Origin: Acidobacteriota bacterium
Lineage (GTDB): Bacteria > Acidobacteriota > Holophagae > Acanthopleuribacterales > Acanthopleuribacteraceae
DNA: 64,000 nt
Direction: 5' to 3'
Assembly (NCBI GenBank): GCA_020439745.1
Contig: JAGQSC010000025.1
Coordinates: forward strand, 62,001 to 126,000
This document shows, piece after piece, positions 1-9,031 of the stretch; positions within the stretch are counted from its first letter, which is position 1; every line of letters begins with the position of its first letter. Both the position numbers and the translations under genes were made by a program. The notes below the pieces were generated by a model that was not told where the DNA came from, did not search any database, and worked only from the letters and a program-made list of their open reading frames with translations.

Positions 1-479
1 AGTTCAGGCGTTTTTTGCTCGGCAAGTGGTCGGGCCGCGTTGAAACTGTTGTCCAAGCGGCTGGCGTTGATTTGAATGTGTTCCACGCCTGCTGGAACCA
101 AAATGCGACTGGCGACCGATTCGTCGTTAAACAAGAGGGGGTCGGTCTTGAACAGTTGAACGAATGCTTCCAATTCTCGTTTGTTCAGACCGGCGGTCAT
201 GGAGACTTCGGCGATTTTGCGCTCCATACAATGACCCACAAACCAATCAATGACCGCTTTGTTCAGGTGCTTGGGCTCCACGTATTGTCCATTCACCATC
301 AGGAAATGGGCATTCACTTCAAGCGTGAGACCACCGTCTCGTTCAATGAGCGATTGGCAGCCGCTCAAAAGGAACTGAAATTGTCGGATGACCGATGGAT
401 TCTCCGCCGGGTAGATCTGACTGTAGTCAAAACACGCTTTAGTAAACGCAATGACCCCGTGGTGGGTCTTCTCAATCAC
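1..479 (-). CDS. Unknown protein, N-terminal part only (runs off left edge)
   Basis: An open frame on the minus strand begins with GTG at 479-477 and stays open for 159 codons to the window edge, so the C-terminal part is missing. A GGAG ribosome site lies about 6 nt upstream of the GTG, which decides the start. The visible part has no signal peptide or membrane segment. The pattern around residues 50-110 (a short beta pair containing LMVNGQ, then helices with RKIAEVS and KRELEAFVQLF) resembles the N-terminal region that precedes HD-GYP or related signalling domains in some delta-proteobacterial and acidobacterial proteins. That is only an impression and the diagnostic domain, if any, lies outside the window. 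It is transcribed divergently from the small gene at 627. Confidence 0.6.
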   Translation of the reverse strand, partial: MIEKTHHGVIAFTKACFDYSQIYPAENPSVIRQFQFLLSGCQSLIERDGGLTLEVNAHFLMVNGQYVEPKHLNKAVIDWFVGHCMERKIAEVSMTAGLNKRELEAFVQLFKTDPLLFNDESVASRILVPAGVEHIQINASRLDNSFNAARPLAEQKTPE

Positions 480-626
480 GATGTGCTCCAGTTATGGTGA
501 CCATTCATCCTAAATCGGGACTTGGGCTGCGTCAATTCATGTTGTTGTCGTAAACACGGACCGGATAAACTTAATCGGGCTGGGCCGTAAGCGTCAGCAG
601 ATAAAAACAGTCAATAGGTGGCAGGT

Positions 627-968
627 ATGACACTTACACTATATAGACCCACGGGGCCTCAGGAACTGGCTTTGGTCGAAGCCAGCGGGTTTCGCAGGTG
701 GCCTCCGCGACTTCCTGACCAGCCTATCTTTTACCCAGTGACCAACGAAGCCTATGCCATCCAAATCGCGCGGGATTGGAATGTTCCTGCCAGTGGAAAA
801 GGGTATGTGACGAAATTCGAAGTGGACGAAGTGTTCATGTCGCAATTTCCCATCCACACGGTAGGCGGTTCGGAGCATCAGGAATGGTGGGTTCCTGCCG
901 AAAAGCTTGAAGAACTTAACGATCACATCGTTGGCATCATCCAAGTCATTCACTCGTTTGGTTCGTGA
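627..968 (+). CDS. Small conserved protein of the ADP-ribosylation/crystallin J1-associated type
   Basis: This 113-aa soluble protein matches a widespread family usually labelled 'ADP-ribosylation/crystallin J1'. Hallmarks are LYRPTGPQEL near the start, then FPPRL-like and LPDQPIFYPV, YAIQIARDWNVP and a C-terminal WVPAEKLEELN. The biochemical function is not established; family members stand alone or near ADP-ribosyl-glycohydrolase genes. ATG at 627 is chosen over the upstream in-frame GTG at 618 because AGGTGG lies 5 nt before the ATG and the family starts just before the LYRP motif. The gene is complete and appears monocistronic, with 110 bp to the kinase gene downstream. I see no clear terminator after it. 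Confidence 0.75.
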   Translation: MTLTLYRPTGPQELALVEASGFRRWPPRLPDQPIFYPVTNEAYAIQIARDWNVPASGKGYVTKFEVDEVFMSQFPIHTVGGSEHQEWWVPAEKLEELNDHIVGIIQVIHSFGS

Positions 969-1078
969 TTCGGTTTGAGTGACCAATAGTCCACCGGTCC
1001 TGGGCTTGAGGCTGTTTGCTTTCGTTAAAGACATACGGAATGGGATAATGGTCCAGCGTCACGGGGAAGAGGTGCGTC

Positions 1079-3481
1079 CTGTCTGACCACAATCAACGGA
1101 TCCAGGAGATCGCGGACCGAGCCGCGCAACTTGAGAAGGAAGCGCGAGACGTCTACCTATCTGACCAATGTGCAGGCGATCAGAACCTGAAGTTGGCGGT
1201 GCTGGCTCGACTGAAAGACATGCCTGCACAACGATCCGGTCAACACCTCATTGGCAATCAGGTCGCCTATTTGATTTTCGAACAGGTGCTGGGCGCGGGC
1301 GGTATGGGCGAAGTCTATGTGGCCTTCGACGAACGATTGGAGCGTCGTGTAGCGGTTAAGGCGATTCGATCGAATTTCCGCTTGGATGCGGAGATCCGTG
1401 GCCGGTTTGCTCGCGAAGCCAAGATTCTGTCACAACTCGAGCACCCGAATATTTGCCGGGTCTATGATTATTTCTCAGCGGACGATGCCGATTTCCTCGT
1501 GTTGGAGTGGATTCACGGATCCACTTTGAACGATGCACTGGACAAAGGTTTAAGCTACCCCCGTAAGCTGGAAATTGCTTGCCTGATTGCAGCAGGGCTT
1601 CAAGCTGCTCATGCCAAACAGATCGTGCACCGCGACTTAAAGCCAGGCAATGTGATGATCACCGACAGAGATGAACTGAAGATCCTGGACTTTGGATTGG
1701 CACGACCTGTGGGTGACCCGGCAGACATGAAAAGCCTTCCACCAGCAGACCACGGAAGTGATGCATTTGTCACGACCGTCGGCCAGATTATGGGTACGCC
1801 CATGTTCATGAGCCCGGAACAGGCACACGGTAAGAACATCACCACCGCTAGTGACATGTATTCATTTGGGTTGCTCCTGCAATGGCTGTTCACGGAGTCG
1901 CTTCCTTATGAGCCTGGTATCAGTTCGTTTGAGTTGATTGTGCGGGCAGGAAAGGCCAACACGGTGCCGGTTGAGGGTCTGGATTCCGATTTGACTCGAT
2001 TGATCAATCGGCTCAAATCCGCAGACCCCGGCGTAAGGCCCACTGCCAGTGAAGCCCGTCGTGATTTGTTGGACGTTATTGAGGCACCCAGACGTCGAAA
2101 AAGGCGTTTCGTGGCGATTGCTTTTGTCGCGTTGCTCGTCATGGGACTTCTGGGGACTTCGGTCGGGTTAATTCAAGCGCGACGCGCTCAGGCTGAAACC
2201 TTTGCTGCATTGAGCATTGCGGAAACCGAAGCTGCAAAATCCAAGGAAATCATTTCGGTTTTTCAAGAATTCCTCACATCGCCTGATCCGGCTAATCGCG
2301 GTATTGATTTGAAAGTTACGGAGTTGATTGAGGCGTTTCAACCCACGATGAACGGGCTCAGTGAACATCCAGAAGTGAAAGCCACCATACTGCACACCTT
2401 TGGGAAGACGCTTGACGCACTTGGAGACAACGAAGAGGCCATGAACATGCTTGAAGAGGCAGTCGAGTTACGGATGGCTGTTTTCGGACCCAAACACCCG
2501 GAAACATTAGACTCACAGCACCTTCTCGGTGTCGCATTATTTCACGTAGGGTTCATGGCTGATGCTGAGTTGTTGTTTCGCGAAGTGCTGTCACTGCGCC
2601 GCGATCTCCTTGGCGAAGATCATCCCGACACCTTGCACAGCCAGTTCTACCTGGCGGCCACCCTGGATTTCCTCGGTCGGTCTGAGGAGGCGGAACCGAT
2701 TTTTCAAGAGACTCTCGAGCGACGAATCCAAGTGTTGGGTCAATCCAATCCAGACACATTGACGGCCATGAGCCGTCTTTCTGCCTGTATTCGCCATTTG
2801 GGCCGGTTGGAAGAGGCAGAGGACATGGAACGCAATTGCCTGGTCAAGCGCCGTGAAGTTTTGGGACCTGATCACCCTGATACACTGATGTCCATGAGCA
2901 ACCTGTCCAAGGTATTGTGGGATCTGAAGCAGGATCAGGAGGCCGAGACCCTATCGTGGGACGTGATCGAAGGCAGGCGCCGGGTGCTGGGACCCTTGCA
3001 CCCCTATACGCGCTACGCGCTGTACGACTTGCGCAGGGCCCTTCGATCTCGCAATCGGGTCGATGAAGCTGCGGAGATTACCAGGCAAATAGATGTGATT
3101 TTGCGAGAATCGGGTGCTGACATTGAGCTGGGGCAAGCCCTTGATGCGGGTGGTGAAACGGCACTGTTTCTCGTGGAAACACGTCTTCGTGAAGGGAACC
3201 AGCAGCTCATGACGCCCAATGATGTGGCCCGTGTCGCTTACAAATTTAATCATGAAGGATTACAAGATCGGGCCATTGCAACGCTTGAACTGGCTATCGA
3301 GTACTTTCCACAATCCTATGGGGCCTATTCCAATCTCGCAGATTTCTATGATGAGCAGGGTGAGTTGAAGCTGGCAGAGACCTATTACCGCAAAGCCTTG
3401 GCATTGGCACCGAGGAATCGCTATTTGAAAAGGCGCTTGGCAGATGTGGTCTCGAAATTCGAGGCCCCCGCCACCCACTGA
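1079..3481 (+). CDS. Hanks-type Ser/Thr protein kinase with transmembrane segment and TPR repeats
   Basis: This 800-aa kinase phosphorylates Ser/Thr residues of unknown targets. An N-terminal helical segment (about 1-45) is of the type that commonly precedes bacterial kinase domains (a RAAQLEKEARDVYLSD-like stretch followed by a short GD-containing turn). The kinase domain follows: glycine loop LGAGGMGEVY (about 71), VAVK lysine, HRDLKPGN (about 183), DFG (about 204) and SPEQ. One membrane helix lies at about 342-364, then TPR_12-type repeats (about 430-640) with the regular HPDTL spacing and a final TPR pair. The N-terminal helix has no ATG, GTG or TTG ahead of it in frame. The best start is CTG 1079 with GAAGAGG upstream; TTG 1193 would delete a conserved segment. 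The kinase faces the cytoplasm and the TPRs would lie outside. Confidence 0.85.
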   Translation: MSDHNQRIQEIADRAAQLEKEARDVYLSDQCAGDQNLKLAVLARLKDMPAQRSGQHLIGNQVAYLIFEQVLGAGGMGEVYVAFDERLERRVAVKAIRSNFRLDAEIRGRFAREAKILSQLEHPNICRVYDYFSADDADFLVLEWIHGSTLNDALDKGLSYPRKLEIACLIAAGLQAAHAKQIVHRDLKPGNVMITDRDELKILDFGLARPVGDPADMKSLPPADHGSDAFVTTVGQIMGTPMFMSPEQAHGKNITTASDMYSFGLLLQWLFTESLPYEPGISSFELIVRAGKANTVPVEGLDSDLTRLINRLKSADPGVRPTASEARRDLLDVIEAPRRRKRRFVAIAFVALLVMGLLGTSVGLIQARRAQAETFAALSIAETEAAKSKEIISVFQEFLTSPDPANRGIDLKVTELIEAFQPTMNGLSEHPEVKATILHTFGKTLDALGDNEEAMNMLEEAVELRMAVFGPKHPETLDSQHLLGVALFHVGFMADAELLFREVLSLRRDLLGEDHPDTLHSQFYLAATLDFLGRSEEAEPIFQETLERRIQVLGQSNPDTLTAMSRLSACIRHLGRLEEAEDMERNCLVKRREVLGPDHPDTLMSMSNLSKVLWDLKQDQEAETLSWDVIEGRRRVLGPLHPYTRYALYDLRRALRSRNRVDEAAEITRQIDVILRESGADIELGQALDAGGETALFLVETRLREGNQQLMTPNDVARVAYKFNHEGLQDRAIATLELAIEYFPQSYGAYSNLADFYDEQGELKLAETYYRKALALAPRNRYLKRRLADVVSKFEAPATH

Positions 3482-3629
3482 ATCGATCGGCCATGTGAGG
3501 TTCATCTGCCTGGAGACGAACAGGGCCAAGATCAGTTCGAGTATTTCCGGAAAGTTGCAGCCATCCGCTCAATTGTTTTCATTTTCATCCGATCAATAAG
3601 GCATAGACCCTTGGATGATTGGAGCGACG

Positions 3630-4922
3630 ATGCTGGTCGTTTTTTGTTTCTTTGTATGGCTGGATGACGGCGTCCCAGATATGTGTTTCGGAACAGCAGG
3701 TACGGCTGTCGCAAACCTCGGAGGTTTAGGATTTGCAAACGATGTCATTCAGGATGCTGCCGGCGGGTTGGTCGTAGTGGGTTCACTTTCCAATGGCAGT
3801 GACCATGATGGATTTGCGGTGCGTTTCTTCGCGGATGGCACGCGTGACATGAGTTTTGGACAATCTGGGATTGTGCTTTTTGATGGTGGAGAGGGTGACG
3901 ATTACTTTTTTGGTTGTACTCAAGTTAGTGGAAACAAGTTGCTTTTGGTCGGAAGCGACATCGTGCCGGCCGCTCGAAGGATATTGCTCATGCGTGTCGA
4001 TGCATCTGGCCAGCCCGATCCCACGTTTGGTACCAATGGTGTGGTGACTCACTTATTGAGCGGTCTTTCTAATTCGGGTTACGAGGCGGGTGAACTGCTT
4101 GATGGCCGGTTTTACGTAACCGGTTTCTTCAGTAGCACCCACTTCGTGGCGCGTTTCATGCCCGATGGCAGCCTCGACACCAGCTTCAACTCGGGTTCCG
4201 GCTTCAATTCCCATCAATGGGGAGACGTGGACTATCCTGCGGGTGGGCGATTACAAGACGACGGGTCCATTGTTGTGTGTGGATTTGCATCCATTAGCGG
4301 TACCCACTATGTCACCAGCAGTCGATTTCTTTCTTCGGGACCGTTGGATCCGACCTATGGAACGGCAGGTGCCACGCAACACAATTGGACCATTGATGAT
4401 CGCACAAAAAGCATGGCGATTGATGAACAGGGCCGCATTGTCTCTGCAGGATATTCTTATTATGGTGGTTACCACGTGGCGCTTTCTCGCTACGATGCCG
4501 ACGGTGCGCTCGAAATGGGCTTTGGGACGGCCGGACGGGCCCACACGACCCTGGGAACGGGTATGTTTGGTGATGACTTGCAGATCCAAGCCGATGGGAA
4601 ACTCATCGTGACCGGGATGGCCACCACTGCCACGGTTTACCATGCAAGTGTGTTGCGGTTCTTGGCCAATGGTGCCGTTGATTCGACGTTTGCATCGGGC
4701 GGCTTGATGCTGGATTCGCCCAACTTTTACAGCATGACCGTTGCGGTGACCCTTCAAAATGACGGCCGAGTGGTCCTGGCCACATTTGCGGATCGCACCA
4801 CTCATTTCGAACTGACTTTGGTTCGACTGGACAACACGTCACTGACCTTGTTCCAGTTGATGGATTCATGGGCGGTCAATCTTACGATCTTGGACCTCGT
4901 TGCTCCGTTTGTTTGTCCGTAA
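3630..4922 (+). CDS. Delta-60 repeat (beta-propeller-like) exported protein
   Basis: The 430-aa protein consists almost entirely of about 55-60-residue repeats of the 'uncharacterized delta-60 repeat' type. Each contains an LDxxFG-like element (PDMCFGTAG, RDMSFGQSG, PDPTFGTNG, LDTSFNSGS, LDPTYGTAG, LEMGFGTAG, VDSTFASGG) followed by a GxxVVxG strand and an RFxxDG turn. Such proteins are usually secreted and probably form beta-propellers; their role is unknown. A short hydrophobic N-terminus (LVVFCFFVW) could be a signal peptide, although it lacks a basic n-region if ATG 3630 is used. I prefer 3630 over ATG 3615 because GGAG lies 5 nt upstream of it. It ends tail-to-tail, 45 bp from the next minus-strand gene. 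Confidence 0.75.
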   Translation: MLVVFCFFVWLDDGVPDMCFGTAGTAVANLGGLGFANDVIQDAAGGLVVVGSLSNGSDHDGFAVRFFADGTRDMSFGQSGIVLFDGGEGDDYFFGCTQVSGNKLLLVGSDIVPAARRILLMRVDASGQPDPTFGTNGVVTHLLSGLSNSGYEAGELLDGRFYVTGFFSSTHFVARFMPDGSLDTSFNSGSGFNSHQWGDVDYPAGGRLQDDGSIVVCGFASISGTHYVTSSRFLSSGPLDPTYGTAGATQHNWTIDDRTKSMAIDEQGRIVSAGYSYYGGYHVALSRYDADGALEMGFGTAGRAHTTLGTGMFGDDLQIQADGKLIVTGMATTATVYHASVLRFLANGAVDSTFASGGLMLDSPNFYSMTVAVTLQNDGRVVLATFADRTTHFELTLVRLDNTSLTLFQLMDSWAVNLTILDLVAPFVCP

Positions 4923-4967
4923 TCACGCCGGATCCAAGGCGGAACGCGGCCCTTCTGAATACCACAA

Positions 4968-5513
4968 CTAGTCTTGGTTAATTTGGCGCAATGCCTGCTC
5001 GGCCAGCTGGTTGAAGTGGCTTTTCAGGCGCGGATTTACATCCGGGCATCGTGAAACAACTGTGGCTGCCCATTCCACGTAATGGCGTCGCCGCGTTTGG
5101 CTCCATCCTGAAGGGGGCGCTTCCATCACATCTTGAACATTGGCAATCTTGTCAGCCATTTTCACCATGGCGGCCCCCTCGCTTAACGTTGCCGCGTGCT
5201 CGATTTGTGCCTGTTTACGCGCTTCCTTCGGGAGTTGTTTGTCATCCGTGACTTCCTCAACCATGGTGCGTACGGCCGTGCCAAAATACTGATCCAACTC
5301 GTCCGTTGTGGTGGCTGTATCCTCCAAGGTGTCGTGAAGGATGGCAGCCATCAGGATCTCGGTATTGTCTACCTTTCCAATATCTGCCAGTACGCGTGCC
5401 ACGTAGACGGGATGATTGATGTAAGGCGACGCGCCGATGTCTTTGCGACGTTGGTCCTTGTGTTTCTTGGCTGCGAAATCAATTGCGGCAAGGAGCCTCG
5501 CGGTGTCCGTCAC
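4968..5513 (-). CDS. MESH1-like small alarmone (ppGpp) hydrolase, HD domain
   Basis: This 181-aa single-domain protein matches the hydrolase half of RelA/SpoT as found in MESH1 and stand-alone small alarmone hydrolases. It should remove the 3'-pyrophosphate of (p)ppGpp, with Mn2+. The HD metal ligands are visible: His in YINHPVYVA, the HD pair in [10 protein letters not shown] and Asp in [11 protein letters not shown]. The length fits the family (about 180 aa); there is no synthetase domain. The GTG start at 5513 overlaps the stop of the PPK2 gene by 4 nt (GTGA), so translation is probably coupled. Frames opening farther upstream run through PPK2 coding sequence and are shadows. It is the last gene of the long minus-strand run. 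Activity could also be on NADPH or another nucleotide, as reported for MESH1. Confidence 0.82.
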   Translation of the reverse strand: MTDTARLLAAIDFAAKKHKDQRRKDIGASPYINHPVYVARVLADIGKVDNTEILMAAILHDTLEDTATTTDELDQYFGTAVRTMVEEVTDDKQLPKEARKQAQIEHAATLSEGAAMVKMADKIANVQDVMEAPPSGWSQTRRRHYVEWAATVVSRCPDVNPRLKSHFNQLAEQALRQINQD

Positions 5514-6379
5514 TGTTCGGATCTCAGTGACTTGCCGAGTGTGGCCATTTCGTCCAGTTGCTCTGCCGACAACTTTGGATAGGCCAGTTTCAACGACTTC
5601 AAGGTATCGACAATGATCTGGCACACGGAAAGCCGCATAAAGGATTTGGAGTCGGCCGGTACCGCATACCATGGAGCCCAAGGCCGCGACGTCTCGTTGA
5701 GGGCGTCTTGGTAGGCGTTCATGTAGTCGTCCCAATGTTGGCGTTCGCGGACATCGCCCGCTGCAAATTTCCAGTTCTTCTCTGGGGTATCAATACGGGC
5801 GAGGAACCGCTCTTTCTGCTCCTTCCGGGACACATTGAGAAAGAACTTCAGAATGATGGTCCCATTTCTGGCCAAGTGTTTCTCGTGATCTCGTATGGAT
5901 TCAAACCTTTGAGACCAAATGTCTTCGGGTAGGTAGGGTAGGCGTTGGCCTTGCAGATAGCCTGGATGCACCCGAACGACTAACACTTCTTCATAGTAGC
6001 TGCGGTTGAAAATGCCGATGCGACCGCGCTCGGGCAGGCGTTTGGCGGTTCGCCACAAGAAATCGTGGTCCAGCTCTTCTGCCGACGGTGCTTTGAAGGA
6101 GAATACCTGGCAGCCGGCAGGGTTGACGCCGGACATCACCGCTCGAATGGTACCGTCTTTGCCGGCGGCGTCCATGGCTTGAAAGACGAGTAGAATGGCG
6201 TACTTGTCTTGGGCATAGAGTGCGTTTTGCAACTCGGACATCTCGTCGATTAAGGCACTCAGTCTTTGTTCCCGTTGCTTCTTCTTGGGCGCCTTGTTGG
6301 GAGGTTGATTGGCTGCTTTTTGCATGCGGAAGGACCCGTCGAATGGGACGAGATAGGGACTTTTGACGGCTTCGAACAA
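5510..6379 (-). CDS. PPK2-family polyphosphate:nucleotide phosphotransferase
   Basis: The 289-aa protein has the PPK2 layout: Walker A-like [14 protein letters not shown] (about 68-81), the [18 protein letters not shown] block, a lid region with [19 protein letters not shown], and [20 protein letters not shown]. It should transfer phosphate between polyphosphate and a nucleoside mono- or diphosphate; the class (AMP- or ADP-using) cannot be told from motifs alone. TTG 6379 is the start, supported by GGGAG 6 nt upstream and 10 bp of spacing from the AAA gene stop. The gene lies between an AAA ATPase and a ppGpp hydrolase, which suggests that energy and alarmone balance belong to the same response. 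No membrane segments are present. Confidence 0.9.
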   Translation of the reverse strand: MFEAVKSPYLVPFDGSFRMQKAANQPPNKAPKKKQREQRLSALIDEMSELQNALYAQDKYAILLVFQAMDAAGKDGTIRAVMSGVNPAGCQVFSFKAPSAEELDHDFLWRTAKRLPERGRIGIFNRSYYEEVLVVRVHPGYLQGQRLPYLPEDIWSQRFESIRDHEKHLARNGTIILKFFLNVSRKEQKERFLARIDTPEKNWKFAAGDVRERQHWDDYMNAYQDALNETSRPWAPWYAVPADSKSFMRLSVCQIIVDTLKSLKLAYPKLSAEQLDEMATLGKSLRSEQ

Positions 6380-6389
6380 GGTTGCTCCC

Positions 6390-8108
6390 TTACCGACTCA
6401 AGTAGAACTTGAGTGTTTCGATTTGTTTGTTGATGGCCACATCGGTCATGGACCTCAATCCTTCGGGTAACAGATTGGGGTAGGAACAATGTAACGCAGC
6501 GATCAGGGATTGAAACTCGCGTTGGGTCTTGATGGATTTGCTGGCATACCAACCGCTCAATACTTCCTGAGCGGTTACCTCTGGATTCTTTTTCTGTTGG
6601 GCTAGGACCTCAGCTACCAGGTTTCGGTAGTCGCGAGCCGAGTAATAATCGGTTGCTTTGAGGATCTCTTCAATCTCTGAACCCAATTTGATGCCCTTTC
6701 GCTTGAACATCTCTTTCACGAACCGTTCGCGGGGTTCGCCTTCCAAGTCAAAAATCGGCACCTGAATGGGTGCCCGACTCTTGATGTCCGGGTCCAGTTC
6801 GTCGGGTCTGGAAGTCATCATGCCCCACAGGACCTTGCTGAGGTAGTCAGGGTTACCCATCATCTTGATGATGTTCCCCGATAGACGCATCTCAGTCTGG
6901 TGGGTATCACCGGAATGAACGCTACCAAATGCGGTGTGGGCCTCGTCCACGAGGATTAAGATCTTGCCGAAGGTACTGATATGCCAGCGCAGGAGTTCGA
7001 AGAAGCGATCGGTTTCACCGAAATACGAACCACGAATGCCAGCCAGCTCGATCACAACGCGACCCGATTCTGCTGCATAGGCTTCCAGTTGAAAGGTTTT
7101 GCCCGCGCCGTTGGGACCAGACACCAGAATGGCCGAAACGGCGGTTTCCCGATCTTCGCAGCGCTCAAAAATGCTTTTGAATATGCCGCCGGCTTCCTTG
7201 TAGCCAATGATGTCTTTAGACGTGTGAGAGGGGTACTTGACACGGATGATATCGCCCAGTTCGGCTTGAAGGATCTCGTTCACCTGATCCACCACCTGCT
7301 CTTTGGTGATCGGAGTTTTGCTGCGGCGGGCCTCCTCCAGCATATCCTTCAAATGGGTGAGTTTCAGACCTGCCGTGTTCTCAACAAACCGTCCCTTGCC
7401 ATCCTTGAAGCGGATGCGGTCTCCTTCGCGGTTAAACCAATTGACGAACGATTCTCGGTCGTCTTGCGCGGGTAGAGGGATCTCGATGTGCGTGCAGTGG
7501 GGCAGGGCATTGATTTTGTGGTTGATTTCCGATTTCACATCGTTGGCCAGAATCAGAAGATCCGGGCTCATCGTGAATCTAGGGTCGTTGACCCAAGACA
7601 GGAAGACGACCAATCGCTGACGGTCAAGATCACCCAGTCGTCCGAAGTCACCGGTAGGAAACAAGGCACCTGCATATTGAAACAACACACAGAGTGGCTT
7701 GATGTCGGGCTCTTCTTTGCGCACACGGACAAAGGCCTCCTGGATGCCGCGGATGAGCACCAATGCGGGCAGGGGACTGTGTCGGCTTGAATCGATAAGA
7801 CGTGTCATCTGGTCGCGACGGTCTTTGGGAATGACTACTCCGTCCTTGGATTCACAGATGCGCATCACTTCCATTTCAGTGGGCTTGTCCGGAAAGGAAA
7901 TGCCCGTGGCAATGTCCATCCGAATGATATTGAATTTCTCTTTCAGACTATCGACCAGCGTGGATTCGAAGGCCGAAAACGCATCGCGTTGCTGGTTCCA
8001 AAACAATCCGTGAATATCGCCTGTGAGCATGACGATGTTCTTCCGCCTCAGTTGGTAGGCCCGCCCCAGGGCGGCTAGAAAATCGGGTCGTGATTGTCTC
8101 TTGCTCAT
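6390..8108 (-). CDS. Cytosolic double-AAA ATPase with degenerate first domain
   Basis: This 572-aa protein has a classical AAA module in its C-terminal half: Walker A GPNGAGKT (about 346), pore-loop-like region GSYFGE, Walker [10 protein letters not shown], and a second region of homology with [18 protein letters not shown], which resembles CDC48/FtsH-type domains. The N-terminal half (about 20-235) looks like a second AAA fold that has lost its P-loop: [13 protein letters not shown] stands where a Walker A would be, then [13 protein letters not shown] and [14 protein letters not shown] follow. It therefore probably assembles into a ring with one active tier and acts on membrane or PspA-type partners. 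ATG 8108 overlaps the ABC ATPase stop by 4 nt (ATGA). Confidence 0.85.
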   Translation of the reverse strand: MSKRQSRPDFLAALGRAYQLRRKNIVMLTGDIHGLFWNQQRDAFSAFESTLVDSLKEKFNIIRMDIATGISFPDKPTEMEVMRICESKDGVVIPKDRRDQMTRLIDSSRHSPLPALVLIRGIQEAFVRVRKEEPDIKPLCVLFQYAGALFPTGDFGRLGDLDRQRLVVFLSWVNDPRFTMSPDLLILANDVKSEINHKINALPHCTHIEIPLPAQDDRESFVNWFNREGDRIRFKDGKGRFVENTAGLKLTHLKDMLEEARRSKTPITKEQVVDQVNEILQAELGDIIRVKYPSHTSKDIIGYKEAGGIFKSIFERCEDRETAVSAILVSGPNGAGKTFQLEAYAAESGRVVIELAGIRGSYFGETDRFFELLRWHISTFGKILILVDEAHTAFGSVHSGDTHQTEMRLSGNIIKMMGNPDYLSKVLWGMMTSRPDELDPDIKSRAPIQVPIFDLEGEPRERFVKEMFKRKGIKLGSEIEEILKATDYYSARDYRNLVAEVLAQQKKNPEVTAQEVLSGWYASKSIKTQREFQSLIAALHCSYPNLLPEGLRSMTDVAINKQIETLKFYLSR

Positions 8109-9031
8109 GGCGTGGGTCCCCATTCCTCTGGATCTACGGTTCGATAGGCATCTGCATGGCTCAGGTCGAAATCATGGATGTGACGGGCAATGGATGGGTC
8201 GAGCCCTTGTTGACGCACCTGCTCAATGAGCTGACTGATTTCGGGTGAGCTCTTAAAACTGGTGGGTTTGGGGTGATCACCGGGAATGCCACGGTCGGTG
8301 ACGATCTTAGAGCCTTCGTTATGGTCGCGGGCGGTTGTGTAATATTGAGAGAGCACCAGCAGTCGTGTTCCCAGGAACAGGGCTTCCACCAGATCGTGGG
8401 TCACAAAAAAGACCGTCATCTGAGTACGTTCCCACAACTCGAGAATGAACAGTTGCATGTCCGTACGGGTACTGTCATCCAGTGCCCCGAATGGTTCATC
8501 CATCAACAGAATCTTGGGTTCCATGATCATGGCTTGGGCAATCGCCACGCGTTGTTTCATGCCACCACTTAACTGGTGCGGGTACTTGTTGAGATCCTTA
8601 CCCAAACTCATACGTTCGAGAATCTCTCGAGCCCGGTCTGTACTCGCTTTGCGATGACGCAAGAACTTGTGGCGTTTGAGCCATCGGCTGGCCATGGAAT
8701 AATTTTCCATTTCCAGACCGAAAATGACGTTTTGCAGGACCGTCATGTGGGGGAACAACGAGTATTTCTGGTAGACGATGCCGCGGTCTCTATCAGGGCC
8801 CTGGATTTCTTTGCCATCAAGGAGCACGCGACCCTGAGTGGGACGCTCTGACCCCAAAATCAATCGCAAGAGGGTGGACTTACCGCATCCGCTGGGTCCC
8901 AGCAAGGTGACAAACTCGCCTTTCCGCACTTTCAGGTCAATGTCATTTAGGACGGTGCGCATACGGCCCTGATCGGGGTAGGCTTGATGGGCGTCTTCCA
9001 GATGGAGGATCACTGGGCGGGCCTCGTTCAT
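8105..9031 (-). CDS. ABC importer ATP-binding subunit
   Basis: The 308-aa nucleotide-binding subunit belongs to the nitrate/sulfonate/taurine-type importer group. All motifs are intact: Walker A GPSGCGKST, Q-loop YQKYSLF, signature LSGGMKQR, Walker B ILLMDEPFG and H-loop VTHDL. A C-terminal extension of about 80 residues follows the core; similar extensions occur in the 'urea carboxylase region' (guanidine-linked) ABC systems. ATG 9031 overlaps the permease stop by 4 nt (ATGA) and its own stop overlaps the AAA ATPase start, so permease, ATPase and AAA protein are coupled. It should power the adjacent permease at the inner membrane. Confidence 0.93.
   Translation of the reverse strand: MNEARPVILHLEDAHQAYPDQGRMRTVLNDIDLKVRKGEFVTLLGPSGCGKSTLLRLILGSERPTQGRVLLDGKEIQGPDRDRGIVYQKYSLFPHMTVLQNVIFGLEMENYSMASRWLKRHKFLRHRKASTDRAREILERMSLGKDLNKYPHQLSGGMKQRVAIAQAMIMEPKILLMDEPFGALDDSTRTDMQLFILELWERTQMTVFFVTHDLVEALFLGTRLLVLSQYYTTARDHNEGSKIVTDRGIPGDHPKPTSFKSSPEISQLIEQVRQQGLDPSIARHIHDFDLSHADAYRTVDPEEWGPTP

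Noticed and set aside
15-500. 161-aa plus-strand frame at the left edge
   Set aside because: It is antisense to a minus-strand frame with a good ribosome site and a protein-like sequence that is open to the window edge.
639-1034. 131-aa minus-strand frame over the crystallin-J1-type gene
   Set aside because: Shadow of the plus-strand gene, which has clear family motifs.
4251-4805. 184-aa minus-strand frame inside the delta-60 gene
   Set aside because: The plus strand carries regular repeats across the whole interval; the minus frame is low-complexity shadow.
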